64,000 nt of DNA from the NCBI RefSeq assembly GCF_003610895.1, contig NZ_MCAS01000056.1:186001-250000 (forward strand), written 5' to 3'. Origin of the DNA: Paraburkholderia fungorum (GTDB lineage Bacteria; Pseudomonadota; Gammaproteobacteria; Burkholderiales; Burkholderiaceae). Positions 17,530 through 25,971 of this stretch are shown here, piece after piece. Every line of letters starts with the position of its first letter. Within the stretch, counting starts at the first letter, position 1. The translations under genes were made by a program, and so were the position numbers. The notes under the pieces were generated by a model. It did no database searches. It had not been told where the DNA came from and was given only the letters and a program-made list of their open reading frames with translations.

Positions 17530-17806
17530 GAGCAGCCCGTCGGCGCTGAAGGGCCTTGGTGGCCAAGGCCGGTGGAATATCCACGGAAACCTGCGCGCGC
17601 AGCGTGATGCCCAGTTCGCCAAGAAGGTGGAGCACCTTGCCGATCTGGGCGGTCGGCTTACCCGCCTCGATGTGCGTAATGAATTTCGGGGACAGGCCCG
17701 TGGCAATGGCCACGTCGTCGCGCGTCAGCCCTTGTGCGAGCCTTGATGCCCGCACAAGATCGCCCAACTCCGTCATGCCGCTGATGTAAATCTCAGACTG
17801 ACGCAT
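17519..17806 (-). CDS. hipB: HipB-type XRE-family antitoxin and autorepressor
   Basis: A 95-residue helix-turn-helix protein. Residues about 11-65 (LGDLVRASRLAQGLTRDDVA ... SPKFITHIEAGKP) are a Cro/CI-type HTH with the recognition helix around SPKFITHIE, followed by a strand-forming tail (GITLRAQVSVDIP) like the dimerisation hairpin of HipB. It should neutralise HipA and repress the operon. GGAGG stands about seven bases before the ATG. Four operator-like palindromes lie 18-192 bp upstream. Antitoxin-first order and overlap with hipA are typical for this module. Confidence 0.93.
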   Translation of the reverse strand: MRQSEIYISGMTELGDLVRASRLAQGLTRDDVAIATGLSPKFITHIEAGKPTAQIGKVLHLLGELGITLRAQVSVDIPPALATKALQRRRAAHGS

Positions 17807-17823
17807 TCTCTACCTCCCGGCCG

Positions 17824-17998
17824 TTCGTACCCGCTCGGGAATATTATGCCATGAGATAGAGATAGAGGCCCAGATTCGTACCCGCTCGGGTACGAATCCA
17901 TGGACTGAGAAGGCTGTGTGGCTATTTCGTACCCGAGCGGATACGAGCAACACCGAGCGTGCGGGTATCGCGACTTTTCGTACCTGAGCGGATACAAA
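17824..17998. promoter_or_regulatory. array of four 22-bp inverted repeats with exact 51-bp period (putative HipB operators)
   Basis: Copies lie at 17824-17845, 17875-17896, 17926-17947 and 17977-17998. The left arm TTCGTACCCG is identical in the first three and has one change in the fourth; the right arms vary (CGGGAATATT, CGGGTACGAA, CGGATACGAG, CGGATACAAA). The second copy is a perfect 10-bp inverted repeat around CT. The 29-bp stretches between copies are unrelated. Only hipB is directly downstream (minus strand, from 17806), and HipB in E. coli binds several TATCC/GGATA palindromes, so these are the likely operators; the assignment is inference. A minus-strand CATAAT at 17842-17847, between copies one and two, could be the -10. 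Confidence 0.8.
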
Positions 17999-18079
17999 TT
18001 GAATGTCGCCAATCTGGTGACGGCAACGAGGCGGAGTCGTACATAGACCCGCTTCGGTTTGCAACTGCCACAGCACCGG

Positions 18080-18112
18080 CAAACCGCCACGCACAGATAA
18101 CGCGGCGGTTTG
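18080..18112 (-). other. 8-bp inverted repeat downstream of purL
   Basis: AAACCGCC (18081-18088) and GGCGGTTT (18104-18111) flank a 15-base loop just after the purL stop. No T-run follows on the minus strand, so it is not a standard terminator; it may protect or end the purL mRNA before the hipBA control region. Confidence 0.4.
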
Positions 18113-18125
18113 CATTACAACACCA

Positions 18126-21100
18126 TCAACCCAGCCAGCGGCGTGCGTTCTGGAACACGCGCAGCCACGGGCTTGCGTCCGTGCCGCCCTCACCCCAGCC
18201 TTCCGGATGCCAGCTCATCTGCACCGCGCGATGCACGCGCTCGGTGTGCGGCATCAGCACGCTGAAGCGGCCATCGGGTGTCGTAACCGACGTGATGCCG
18301 TCCGGCGAACCGTTCGGGTTGAACGGATACTGCTCCGTTGCCTGACCACGGTGATCGACGAAACGCATCGCCACGGCCACCTTCGACGCATCGCCCTGCT
18401 GTGAGAAGTCCGCGTAACCCTCGCCGTGCGCGATCGCCACCGGAATGCGCGAGCCTTCCATGCCGGCGAAGAAGATCGACGGCGAAGCCTGCACCTCGAC
18501 CAGCGAGAAGCGCGCTTCGAATTTCTCCGACTTGTTGCGCGTGAACTTCGGCCAGGCTTCGGCACCCGGAATCATCGATGCAAGGCTGCTCATCATCTGG
18601 CAGCCGTTGCAGATGCCTAGCGCAAACGTGTCTTCGCGGCCGAAGAACGTGGCGAACATGTCGGCCAATTGCGAGTTGAAGCGAATCACCTTCGCCCAGC
18701 CTTCACCGGCGCCCAGCGTATCGCCGTACGAGAAACCGCCGCACGCCACCGCGCCGGCAAAATCCGCCAGATTGGCGCGCCCCGCCAGCAGATCGCTCAT
18801 GTGCACGTCATGCGCATCGAAGCCGGCGCGGTCGAATGCATAAGCCGTTTCGAGGTGCGAGTTCACGCCCTGCTCACGCAGGATCGCAACGCGCGGGCGG
18901 GCGCCCTTGCCGACGAACGGTGCAGCGACATCTTGCGACGGGTCGAACGTGAGGACCGGCGAAATGCCCGGATCGGCGGCGTCGGAAAGCGCGTCGTATT
19001 CGGCATCGGCGCAAGCCGGGTTGTCGCGCAGCCGCGAAATACGCCAGCTCACTTCGCTCCATGCCCGATGCAATTCGGTGCGCGGTGCTTCGTAGATCTT
19101 CTTTGCATCGCGATAGACTTCGATCGCGTCGCGCTCGTTGATCTTGCCGATCACGTGCGAGCACGCCGACAGGCCGTGTTCGCGCAACGTGCCCAGCACC
19201 GCGTCGCGGTCTGCCGCGCGCACCTGGATCACCGCGCCGAGTTCCTCGCTGAAGAGCGCGCGGATCGTGCGGTCATCACGACGGCCACTGGTCTGCTTCG
19301 CCCAGTCTTTCGCGTCGCCGTAATCGGATTCATGGTTCGGATCGAGCACGAGCATGTCGACGTTCAGCGACACGCCGACGTGACCCGCGAATGCCATTTC
19401 GCAAACTGTCGCCCACAAACCGCCGTCCGAGCGGTCGTGGTACGCGAGCAGCTTGCCGTCGCTATTGAGCGACTGGATTGCGGTAAAGAAACGCTTGAGA
19501 TCTTCGGGATCGTCGACGTCCGGCACCGTGTCGCCAACCTGCTGCGTGACTTGCGCGAGAATGCTGCCGCCCAGACGATGCTTCGCGCGGCCGAGGTCGA
19601 TCGCGATCAACACGGAATCGCCCACTTCGTTCGCGCGGCGCAATTGCGGCGTGAGGTGACGACGCACGTCTTCGACCGGCGCGAACGCCGAGATGATCAA
19701 GGAGACCGGCGCGACCACTTCCTTCGCCACGCCACGGTCTTCCCACTTGGTGCGCATGGACAGCGAATCCTTGCCGACCGGAATGCTGATGCCGAGCGCC
19801 GGGCACAGCTCCATGCCGATGGCCTTGACCGTGTCGTACAACGCGGCGTCTTCGCCCGCTGCGCCGCATGCGGCCATCCAGTTTGCCGACAGCTTGAGCT
19901 TGTCGAGCGACGCGATCGGCGCCGCCGCGATGTTGGTGACCGCCTCGCCGACCGCCATGCGGCCCGACGCGGGCGCGTCGATCACGGCGAGCGGCGCGCG
20001 CTCGGCCATGGTCATCGCTTCGCCACGGAAGCCCGCGTAATCCATTGTCGTGATGGCGACGTCGGCCACCGGCACTTGCCACGGGCCGACCATCTGGTCG
20101 CGCGCCGTCGTGCCGCCCACCGAGCGGTCGCCGATCGTGATGAGGAACGACTTGCTGGCAACCGTAGGATGGCGCAGCACGCTGAGTGCGACGTCCGACA
20201 ACGCGATGCCGGTGACATCCACCGGTTCGAGCTTCTGCTCGACGCGCTTCACGTCACGGTGCATGCGCGGCGCCTTGCCGAGCAGCACTTCCATCGGCAT
20301 GTCGACCGGCTCGTGCGCGGCATCGCGGTTCGCCTCGGAGTCGATCACCTTCAACTGACGCTCGGCCGTGGCCGTGCCGACCACCGCGAACGGGCAACGC
20401 TCGCGTTTGCACATGGCTTCGAAAGCCGGCAGATCGGCCGGCGCAATCGCCAGCACGTAGCGCTCCTGCGCCTCGTTCGACCAGATTTCGCGCGGCGACA
20501 AACCGCTCTCTTCCAGCTGGATCTTGCGCAGATCGAAGATCGCGCCCTTGCTGGCGCCGTCCACCACTTCCGGGAACGCGTTCGACAGACCGCCCGCGCC
20601 CACGTCGTGAATACTCAGAATCGGGTTCTTCTCACCAAGCTGCCAGCAGGCGTTGATCACTTCCTGCGCGCGGCGCTCGATTTCCGGATTGCCGCGCTGG
20701 ACCGAGTCGAAGTCGAGTTCGGCGGTGTTGGTGCCGGTCGCCATCGAGCTGGCGGCGCCGCCGCCCATGCCGATGCGCATACCCGGGCCGCCGATCTGGA
20801 TCAGCAGCGAGCCTTCCGGCAAATCGTGCTTGTGCGTGTGCTGATCGGAGATATTGCCGATGCCGCCTGCGATCATGATCGGCTTGTGATAACCGCGCAC
20901 GAGACCCGCGACGTTCTGTTCGTACGCACGGAAATAGCCACCCAGGTTCGGCCGGCCGAATTCGTTGTTGAACGCGGCGCCGCCGAGCGGGCCGTCGATC
21001 ATGATTTGCAGCGGCGACGCGATGCGGTCGGGACGGCCGTACGCTTCGTACTTGTCGTCCGGGTTCCGGTGTGCGAGCGGTTGCGCGGCATCACGGGCGT

Positions 21101-22211
21101 TTTCCCATGCTTCGACGCCGTCCGGCAACTCCAGATTCGACACCGTGAAGCCCGCCAGACCCGCCTTCGGACGCGCACCGCGGCCGGTCGCACCCTCGTC
21201 GCGGATTTCGCCGCCGGCGCCGGTCGAGGCACCCGGGAACGGCGAGATCGCGGTGGGGTGATTGTGCGTCTCCACCTTCATCAAGGTGTGCGTCAGTTCG
21301 ACGTTGCGGCGGTAGTGCTCGGGCAACGCATTCTCGCCAGGCTCAGCCGCCGTGCGCGGGAACCAGCGCTCAGCCACGCCGCCCGCCATGATCGCCGAGT
21401 TATCCGAATACGCGACGATCGTGCCCTGCGGGTTCAGCTTTTCCGTATTGCGGATCATGTTGAACAGCGAGATGTCCTGCTTCTCGCCGTCGATTGTCCA
21501 GTCCGCGTTGAAGATCTTGTGGCGGCAGTGTTCGCTATTGGCTTGCGCGAACATCATCAGTTCGACGTCGGTCGGGTTGCGGCCGAGTTTCGTGAAAGCG
21601 TCGACGAGATAGTCGATTTCGTCGTCAGCGAGCGCGAGGCCCAGTTCCGTGTTCGCTGCTTCCAGCGCGCCGCGGCCATGGCCCAGCACGTCGACGGTTT
21701 GCAGCGGCTTGGCCGGCAGCTCGTCGAACAGATGCAGCGCGTGCTCACGCGAAGGCGACACGCTCTCGGTCATGCGGTCGTGCAGCGCCGCGGCAACGGC
21801 CGCGCGCGCTTCGTCGGAGAGTGCCTTCTTGCCGCCCAGCAGCCCGCTTTTCAGCGTGACCGTGTACTCGACGCCGCGCTCGATGCGGCGCACCTGCGTC
21901 AGGCCGCAGAGGTGGGCAATATCGGTTGCCTTGCTGGCCCACGGCGACACCGTGCCGAAGCGCGGCACCACGAGGAAGGTTTCGGCCGTGCCGCGCTCTT
22001 TGGTCTCTTCGAGCGGATCGCCGTAGTGCATCAGCGCTTCGATCTTCGCGTTGTCTTCCACGGACAGCGGGGTTTGCGCGTTGACGAAGTGCAGGTACTG
22101 CCCGCGCACGCCGGTGATGTTGGCGTCGATACGCGTAAGCGTTTCGAGCAGGCGGGTTTGACGGAAATCGGAAAGGGCCGAAGCACCGGGGAAACACGAG
22201 AAGTGGGCCAT
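18126..22211 (-). CDS. purL: phosphoribosylformylglycinamidine synthase (large, single-chain)
   Basis: A 1361-residue FGAR amidotransferase that converts FGAR, ATP and glutamine to FGAM in de novo purine synthesis. The N-terminal and two AIR-synthetase-like halves are present (KVETHNHPTAISPFPGA and the GIGNISDQHTHKHD region), followed by a fused glutaminase domain: Cys1201 in GICNGCQMM with His1322 and Glu1324 (PHTERVHR) as the triad. Length matches the proteobacterial single-chain form. A perfect TATAAT is found about 75 bp upstream on the same strand. hipBA lies immediately downstream in the same direction. Confidence 0.96.
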   Translation of the reverse strand: MAHFSCFPGASALSDFRQTRLLETLTRIDANITGVRGQYLHFVNAQTPLSVEDNAKIEALMHYGDPLEETKERGTAETFLVVPRFGTVSPWASKATDIAHLCGLTQVRRIERGVEYTVTLKSGLLGGKKALSDEARAAVAAALHDRMTESVSPSREHALHLFDELPAKPLQTVDVLGHGRGALEAANTELGLALADDEIDYLVDAFTKLGRNPTDVELMMFAQANSEHCRHKIFNADWTIDGEKQDISLFNMIRNTEKLNPQGTIVAYSDNSAIMAGGVAERWFPRTAAEPGENALPEHYRRNVELTHTLMKVETHNHPTAISPFPGASTGAGGEIRDEGATGRGARPKAGLAGFTVSNLELPDGVEAWENARDAAQPLAHRNPDDKYEAYGRPDRIASPLQIMIDGPLGGAAFNNEFGRPNLGGYFRAYEQNVAGLVRGYHKPIMIAGGIGNISDQHTHKHDLPEGSLLIQIGGPGMRIGMGGGAASSMATGTNTAELDFDSVQRGNPEIERRAQEVINACWQLGEKNPILSIHDVGAGGLSNAFPEVVDGASKGAIFDLRKIQLEESGLSPREIWSNEAQERYVLAIAPADLPAFEAMCKRERCPFAVVGTATAERQLKVIDSEANRDAAHEPVDMPMEVLLGKAPRMHRDVKRVEQKLEPVDVTGIALSDVALSVLRHPTVASKSFLITIGDRSVGGTTARDQMVGPWQVPVADVAITTMDYAGFRGEAMTMAERAPLAVIDAPASGRMAVGEAVTNIAAAPIASLDKLKLSANWMAACGAAGEDAALYDTVKAIGMELCPALGISIPVGKDSLSMRTKWEDRGVAKEVVAPVSLIISAFAPVEDVRRHLTPQLRRANEVGDSVLIAIDLGRAKHRLGGSILAQVTQQVGDTVPDVDDPEDLKRFFTAIQSLNSDGKLLAYHDRSDGGLWATVCEMAFAGHVGVSLNVDMLVLDPNHESDYGDAKDWAKQTSGRRDDRTIRALFSEELGAVIQVRAADRDAVLGTLREHGLSACSHVIGKINERDAIEVYRDAKKIYEAPRTELHRAWSEVSWRISRLRDNPACADAEYDALSDAADPGISPVLTFDPSQDVAAPFVGKGARPRVAILREQGVNSHLETAYAFDRAGFDAHDVHMSDLLAGRANLADFAGAVACGGFSYGDTLGAGEGWAKVIRFNSQLADMFATFFGREDTFALGICNGCQMMSSLASMIPGAEAWPKFTRNKSEKFEARFSLVEVQASPSIFFAGMEGSRIPVAIAHGEGYADFSQQGDASKVAVAMRFVDHRGQATEQYPFNPNGSPDGITSVTTPDGRFSVLMPHTERVHRAVQMSWHPEGWGEGGTDASPWLRVFQNARRWLG

Positions 22212-22537
22212 GGACTTGACGTTGCGTCGCTAATGATGCCGATGAGTCGCGCGTGAAGGCGACGTGAGGCGGAAAGGAAGTCCGGGATTATACCCCGGGA
22301 ACGGGCTTCCAACGGGCTTCGCACCCGGGTTTTGGTGGGCTCCGGGTGGCGGCCCGGGCGCGTCGTTGCGGCGCTTCGGCGTCGCGCCCGCGTGGCAGAG
22401 CCATCCGTTTGACTGCTATCATTCGGCCTTTCACCAGATCGGCGCGAGCGGCCTGAGCAAAGCCGGGCAACGCGCCGCATGCCACGCTTACCGGGAACGC
22501 GGCGTTTCGGCGTCCCGCCGGCAAATCGAATCAGATC
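22212..22537. promoter_or_regulatory. divergent promoter region of purL and the DadA-like gene
   Basis: A 326-bp divergent spacer without a convincing gene. On the minus strand, TATAAT at 22292-22287 is a perfect -10 for purL, flanked by CCGGG and CCCGG arms (22282-22286, 22294-22298); I find no good -35 at standard spacing. On the plus strand, TGCTATCAT at 22414-22422 is an extended -10 candidate for the oxidoreductase gene. Confidence 0.5.
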
Positions 22538-23845
22538 ATGGATGTCATCGTCATTGGCGGCGGGATTGCAGGCGTCGCTACCGCTTATCAACTGCGCGCG
22601 GCCGGCCACCGGGTATGCGTCGTCGAGCGACACGCAACGGTCGCGCAAGGCGCGACCTATGGGCACGGCGGCACCGTGCTGCCGACCCCGCTCGACGTCT
22701 GGTTCGGCCCGACTTTCATGGCGAGCCGCCAGGGCGCCAAAAACGGCGTGATCAGCAAGGCCGGTTTTAACGGGCCGGCACGCCAGTTCGTCAAACAGTT
22801 GACCGCTTTGCAGGAGCCCGAGGCGTTCAGCAGCCAGTACGCGCGTCTGCGTCCACTGATCGAAGCGTCCCGTGAGGCGATGGCCGATATCGAAGCGCGC
22901 TTCGGCCTGGAGTTCGAACAGGCGAGCGGCCTGCTCTATCTGGTGCGCTCCGAGCAGGAGTGGCAGCAGACACAGCCCGCGCTCGATCTGCTGCGCCAAT
23001 ACGAAGTCCCGCACCACGTGCTGACGCCGGCCGAATGCGCCGCGTTCGAGCATTCCGTGCGAACCGAGCCGAAATTTGCCGGCGGCGTGCTGTTCGACCA
23101 CGAGCGCACGGCCAACTGCCCGCTTTTCGCGAAACTGATCAAGCAGACCCTCGATACGCAGGGTGGCGTGCAATTCATGCTGGGCTGCGAAGTCTCGGCG
23201 ATCCGCCTCGAAGGCCAGCGCGCCTCGGTGGAACTGGCGCCACGTCCGGGCGCTGGTTCCGCCGCGGCGCGTTCACGCGAAGTCGACGTGATCAACGCCG
23301 ACGCGATCGTCGTTGCCGCGGGCTATGGCAGCCTGCCGCTGCTCGAACGCCTGGGGCTGCGGCTGCCGCTGCATCCGTTGCGCCTGCATAACCTGGTGGC
23401 GCCGATTGCGCATGAGGAATGCGCACCGCACGTCGCGATTGTGGATGCGGTCAAGCGGATTACGGTGAGCCGCATGAATCATCGTCTGCGGGTTGCGGGC
23501 GGCGCGGTTCTGCAAAGCGCCGCGCAGATCGACAAGCCGCTCGGCGAGGCGTTGACGAGAGAAGCGCTGGCGCTGCTGGGCCAGGCAACGCACGACTGGA
23601 TCCCGGGCGCCGCCCGGATCTCCGCGGCCTTGCCGTGGGAAGGCGTAAAACTGCTGTCGCCGGACGGCCTGCCGGTGATCGGCAACGCGCTTCATCCGCG
23701 TCTGTTCGTCAACGCCGGTCACGGACCCGCCGGCTGGGGGCTCGCCTGCGGTGCGGGCAAACTGATCGCCGACCTGATCTCGGGCAAGACCCCCGAGGTC
23801 CCCGCGGACACGCTGGCAGCGTTGCGCGCGGACCGATTCCAATAA
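22538..23845 (+). CDS. FAD-dependent D-amino-acid dehydrogenase family protein (DadA-like)
   Basis: A 435-residue flavoprotein. It begins with the dinucleotide-binding motif VIVIGGGIAGVATAYQL and an acidic strand end (VVER), followed by the GATYGHGG segment that contacts FAD in DadA-like oxidases; the C-terminal VNAGHGPAGWGLACGAG motif completes the FAD site. The family oxidises D-amino acids to keto acids and ammonia, passing electrons to the respiratory chain. No partner alanine racemase or regulator is adjacent, so substrate is uncertain; glycine-oxidase-like or other DAO activities remain possible. Upstream spacing and a candidate extended -10 suggest a single-gene transcript. Confidence 0.85.
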   Translation: MDVIVIGGGIAGVATAYQLRAAGHRVCVVERHATVAQGATYGHGGTVLPTPLDVWFGPTFMASRQGAKNGVISKAGFNGPARQFVKQLTALQEPEAFSSQYARLRPLIEASREAMADIEARFGLEFEQASGLLYLVRSEQEWQQTQPALDLLRQYEVPHHVLTPAECAAFEHSVRTEPKFAGGVLFDHERTANCPLFAKLIKQTLDTQGGVQFMLGCEVSAIRLEGQRASVELAPRPGAGSAAARSREVDVINADAIVVAAGYGSLPLLERLGLRLPLHPLRLHNLVAPIAHEECAPHVAIVDAVKRITVSRMNHRLRVAGGAVLQSAAQIDKPLGEALTREALALLGQATHDWIPGAARISAALPWEGVKLLSPDGLPVIGNALHPRLFVNAGHGPAGWGLACGAGKLIADLISGKTPEVPADTLAALRADRFQ

Positions 23846-24061
23846 AGGGCGGACCCGCCCTGGCGCGGGCCGAACGAGGCGCAAGCGGAAAAAGCAGGGG
23901 TTGCTTCGCGCCGGGCAATGCCAGTCAAGCCCGAGCAGCGCCAATCAGGCAATAACAAACCCGCCACACGCCAGGATGGCGCCCGCCCGGGGCATATCGG
24001 CACTACCATAGTGGCTCCTCAAGCTTCCTCACCTTGTCCAAGGTGAAGTCCACGCCTCGCC

Positions 24062-25687
24062 ATGACAGCGCCCGAATCCACGCTCCCGACCTTGATCAGC
24101 CCGCGAAACCGGGCCTTGCCGCTGCTCACGCTAACCGATCTGCGGCTCCTCGAAACCCAGGCTGCGGCAACACTGCCTCAGCACACCCTGATGTCCCGCG
24201 CAGGCAAAGCCGCCGCGAGCTACCTGCAGGAACAGATCACCCGCGATACCTCGACCGAAAAATCGAAGCACAAGGTATGGGTCGTCGCCGGCCCGGGCAA
24301 CAACGGCGGAGATGCCTTGATCATGGCCACGGAACTGCACCAGGCCGGCATTGCCGTCGACCTGTGCATGCCGGTTGAAGTCAAACCGGATGACGCCCGC
24401 TGGGCGCTCGACACGGCTCGGGCGGCAGGCGTAGCCATTGCCACGGCGCCGCCGGCATCGCTGGAAAGCTATACATGGCTGGTGGACGGCATGTTCGGCA
24501 TCGGCCTGAGCCGCCCCCTGGAAGGCATCTTTGCTACCATCGCCCGCCAACTCACGCAACGCACGAAAGCCAATTCCAGAAAAGGCGGCGTTCTGGCGCT
24601 CGACACACCAAGCGGTCTCGACAGCGACACCGGCACGGTAGTCGGCCAGGGACGTGACCAGGGCAGCGGCCGAAGCGAAAACCAAAGCGATGGTTCCGCC
24701 GTCCACGCCACCCACACGATCACCTTTATCGGTGCGAAACCCGGCCTTTTCACCGCACAGGGGCGCGATCTCGCCGGCAGGGTAACGGTGGCGCCAATCG
24801 GCGTGGACAGCGCCTCCCGCGCAGCGGTGCAACTCAACGCGCCCGCGCTGTTCGCCGCCTTCCTGCCAGCGCGCGACTTCGCCACCAACAAAGGCACGTT
24901 CGGCAGCCTCGCCGTGGTCGGCGGCGACACCGGCATGTGCGGCGCGGCGATCCTCGCCTCGCGTGCGGCGCTCTACAGCGGCGCTGGTAAAGTGCATGTC
25001 GCCTTGCTTGGCGAGGGCGCCCCGCCCTACGATCCGCCGCATCCCGAACTGATGCTGCATGCGCTCGACGCACTGCCGCTCGACAAGATGGACGCGCTGG
25101 CCGTCGGCTGCGGCATGGGTCTGCGCGATCGCGCCACACGTGTCATGCACGACGTGTTGCAGCTCGACGTGCCCAAGCTATTCGACGCGGACGCGCTCAA
25201 TCTGATTTCGACGGACCCGTCGCTCGCCGCCGCAGTCACCGCACGCGGCGTGCAGGGCGACCCGTGCGTGCTGACGCCGCATCCGCTCGAAGCCGCGCGC
25301 CTGCTCGGCACCGACGTGCGCGAGGTGCAACGCGACCGCCTCGCCGCCGCGCGCGCACTGGCCGCGCGCTTTGCCGGCGTGATCGTGCTGAAAGGCACGG
25401 GCACCGTGATCGCCGCGCCGGACGGCCGCCTCGCGATCAACCCGACCGGCAATGCCGCACTCGCGACCGGCGGCACGGGCGACGTGCTCGGCGGCATCAT
25501 CGGCGCGTTGCTCGCCCAACATCTGCCGCGCTACGAAGCCGCGCTCGCGGGCGTCTACCTGCACGGCCTCGCCGCCGACACGCTGAGCGCGCAGGGCCAC
25601 GGCCCAGCGGGCTTGACGGCAGGTGAACTCGCCCCGATGGTGCGGACTTTGCTAAACCGTATGTTCTACCCGGCAGCGGCCGATTGA
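24062..25687 (+). CDS. nnr: bifunctional NAD(P)H-hydrate epimerase / ADP-dependent dehydratase
   Basis: A 541-residue fusion that repairs hydrated NAD(P)H. The N-terminal YjeF_N epimerase domain (about 30-235) shows the WVVAGPGNNGGDAL phosphate-binding loop and LVDGMFGIGLSRPL. The C-terminal ribokinase-like dehydratase domain (about 265-540) has VLTPHPLEAARLLGT and the NPTGNAALATGGTGDVLGG motif that binds ADP and holds the catalytic Asp. Length matches E. coli Nnr (515) with a slightly longer inter-domain segment rich in Gly/Ser/Gln (about 195-220). It is a stand-alone housekeeping gene here; no tsaE or queG neighbour is visible. Confidence 0.94.
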   Translation: MTAPESTLPTLISPRNRALPLLTLTDLRLLETQAAATLPQHTLMSRAGKAAASYLQEQITRDTSTEKSKHKVWVVAGPGNNGGDALIMATELHQAGIAVDLCMPVEVKPDDARWALDTARAAGVAIATAPPASLESYTWLVDGMFGIGLSRPLEGIFATIARQLTQRTKANSRKGGVLALDTPSGLDSDTGTVVGQGRDQGSGRSENQSDGSAVHATHTITFIGAKPGLFTAQGRDLAGRVTVAPIGVDSASRAAVQLNAPALFAAFLPARDFATNKGTFGSLAVVGGDTGMCGAAILASRAALYSGAGKVHVALLGEGAPPYDPPHPELMLHALDALPLDKMDALAVGCGMGLRDRATRVMHDVLQLDVPKLFDADALNLISTDPSLAAAVTARGVQGDPCVLTPHPLEAARLLGTDVREVQRDRLAAARALAARFAGVIVLKGTGTVIAAPDGRLAINPTGNAALATGGTGDVLGGIIGALLAQHLPRYEAALAGVYLHGLAADTLSAQGHGPAGLTAGELAPMVRTLLNRMFYPAAAD

Positions 25688-25737
25688 ATCGACGCATCCC
25701 ACAGTGTGCCCGCAACGCCCAAACTGCTGCCGCCCGG

Positions 25738-25767
25738 CTGTCACCCGTCACACAACGCCGCTATACT
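25738..25767 (+). promoter_or_regulatory. candidate sigma-70 promoter for pgi
   Basis: CTGTCA (25738-25743) and TATACT (25762-25767) are separated by 18 bp, matching four and five of six consensus bases. A 200-bp leader to the pgi ATG would follow; nothing recognisable is encoded in it. Confidence 0.4.
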
Positions 25768-25971
25768 GATTAACTGCGCCGGGCGTCGGGTCATCGCGGG
25801 TTGCAACGAAACTTCAGCAAGCCGGTTCGATCACGCGGCAGGCTCGCGAAGCTTCATGGCAAGCCGCCGCGAACCCGGCCGCGCGGCATCGCTCTAACCG
25901 CATCGTTGCTTCATCCTCGGCAGCGCTTCACGCGCGCGCCATTCTTCTTGCCCCTTCGCTAGACGGACGCT

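Noticed and set aside
17824..17998. CRISPR-like array: four 22-bp repeats with unique 29-bp spacers
   Set aside because: Repeats diverge in the right arm, are palindromic operators in form, number only four, and have no cas genes or leader; they sit directly in front of hipB.
17773..18090. Minus-strand open frame encoding a 17-residue repeat (YPSGYE-type)
   Set aside because: The peptide periodicity is a by-product of the 51-bp operator spacing (a multiple of three); it overlaps hipB in another frame and has no ribosome-binding site.
18669..22256. 1195-codon open frame antisense to purL
   Set aside because: His/Arg-rich composition typical of the reverse frame of GC-rich genes; purL has all family motifs.
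25688..25971. Possible small gene between nnr and pgi
   Set aside because: The only frame (63 codons from 25706) has no ribosome-binding site or recognisable features; a promoter candidate lies within it.
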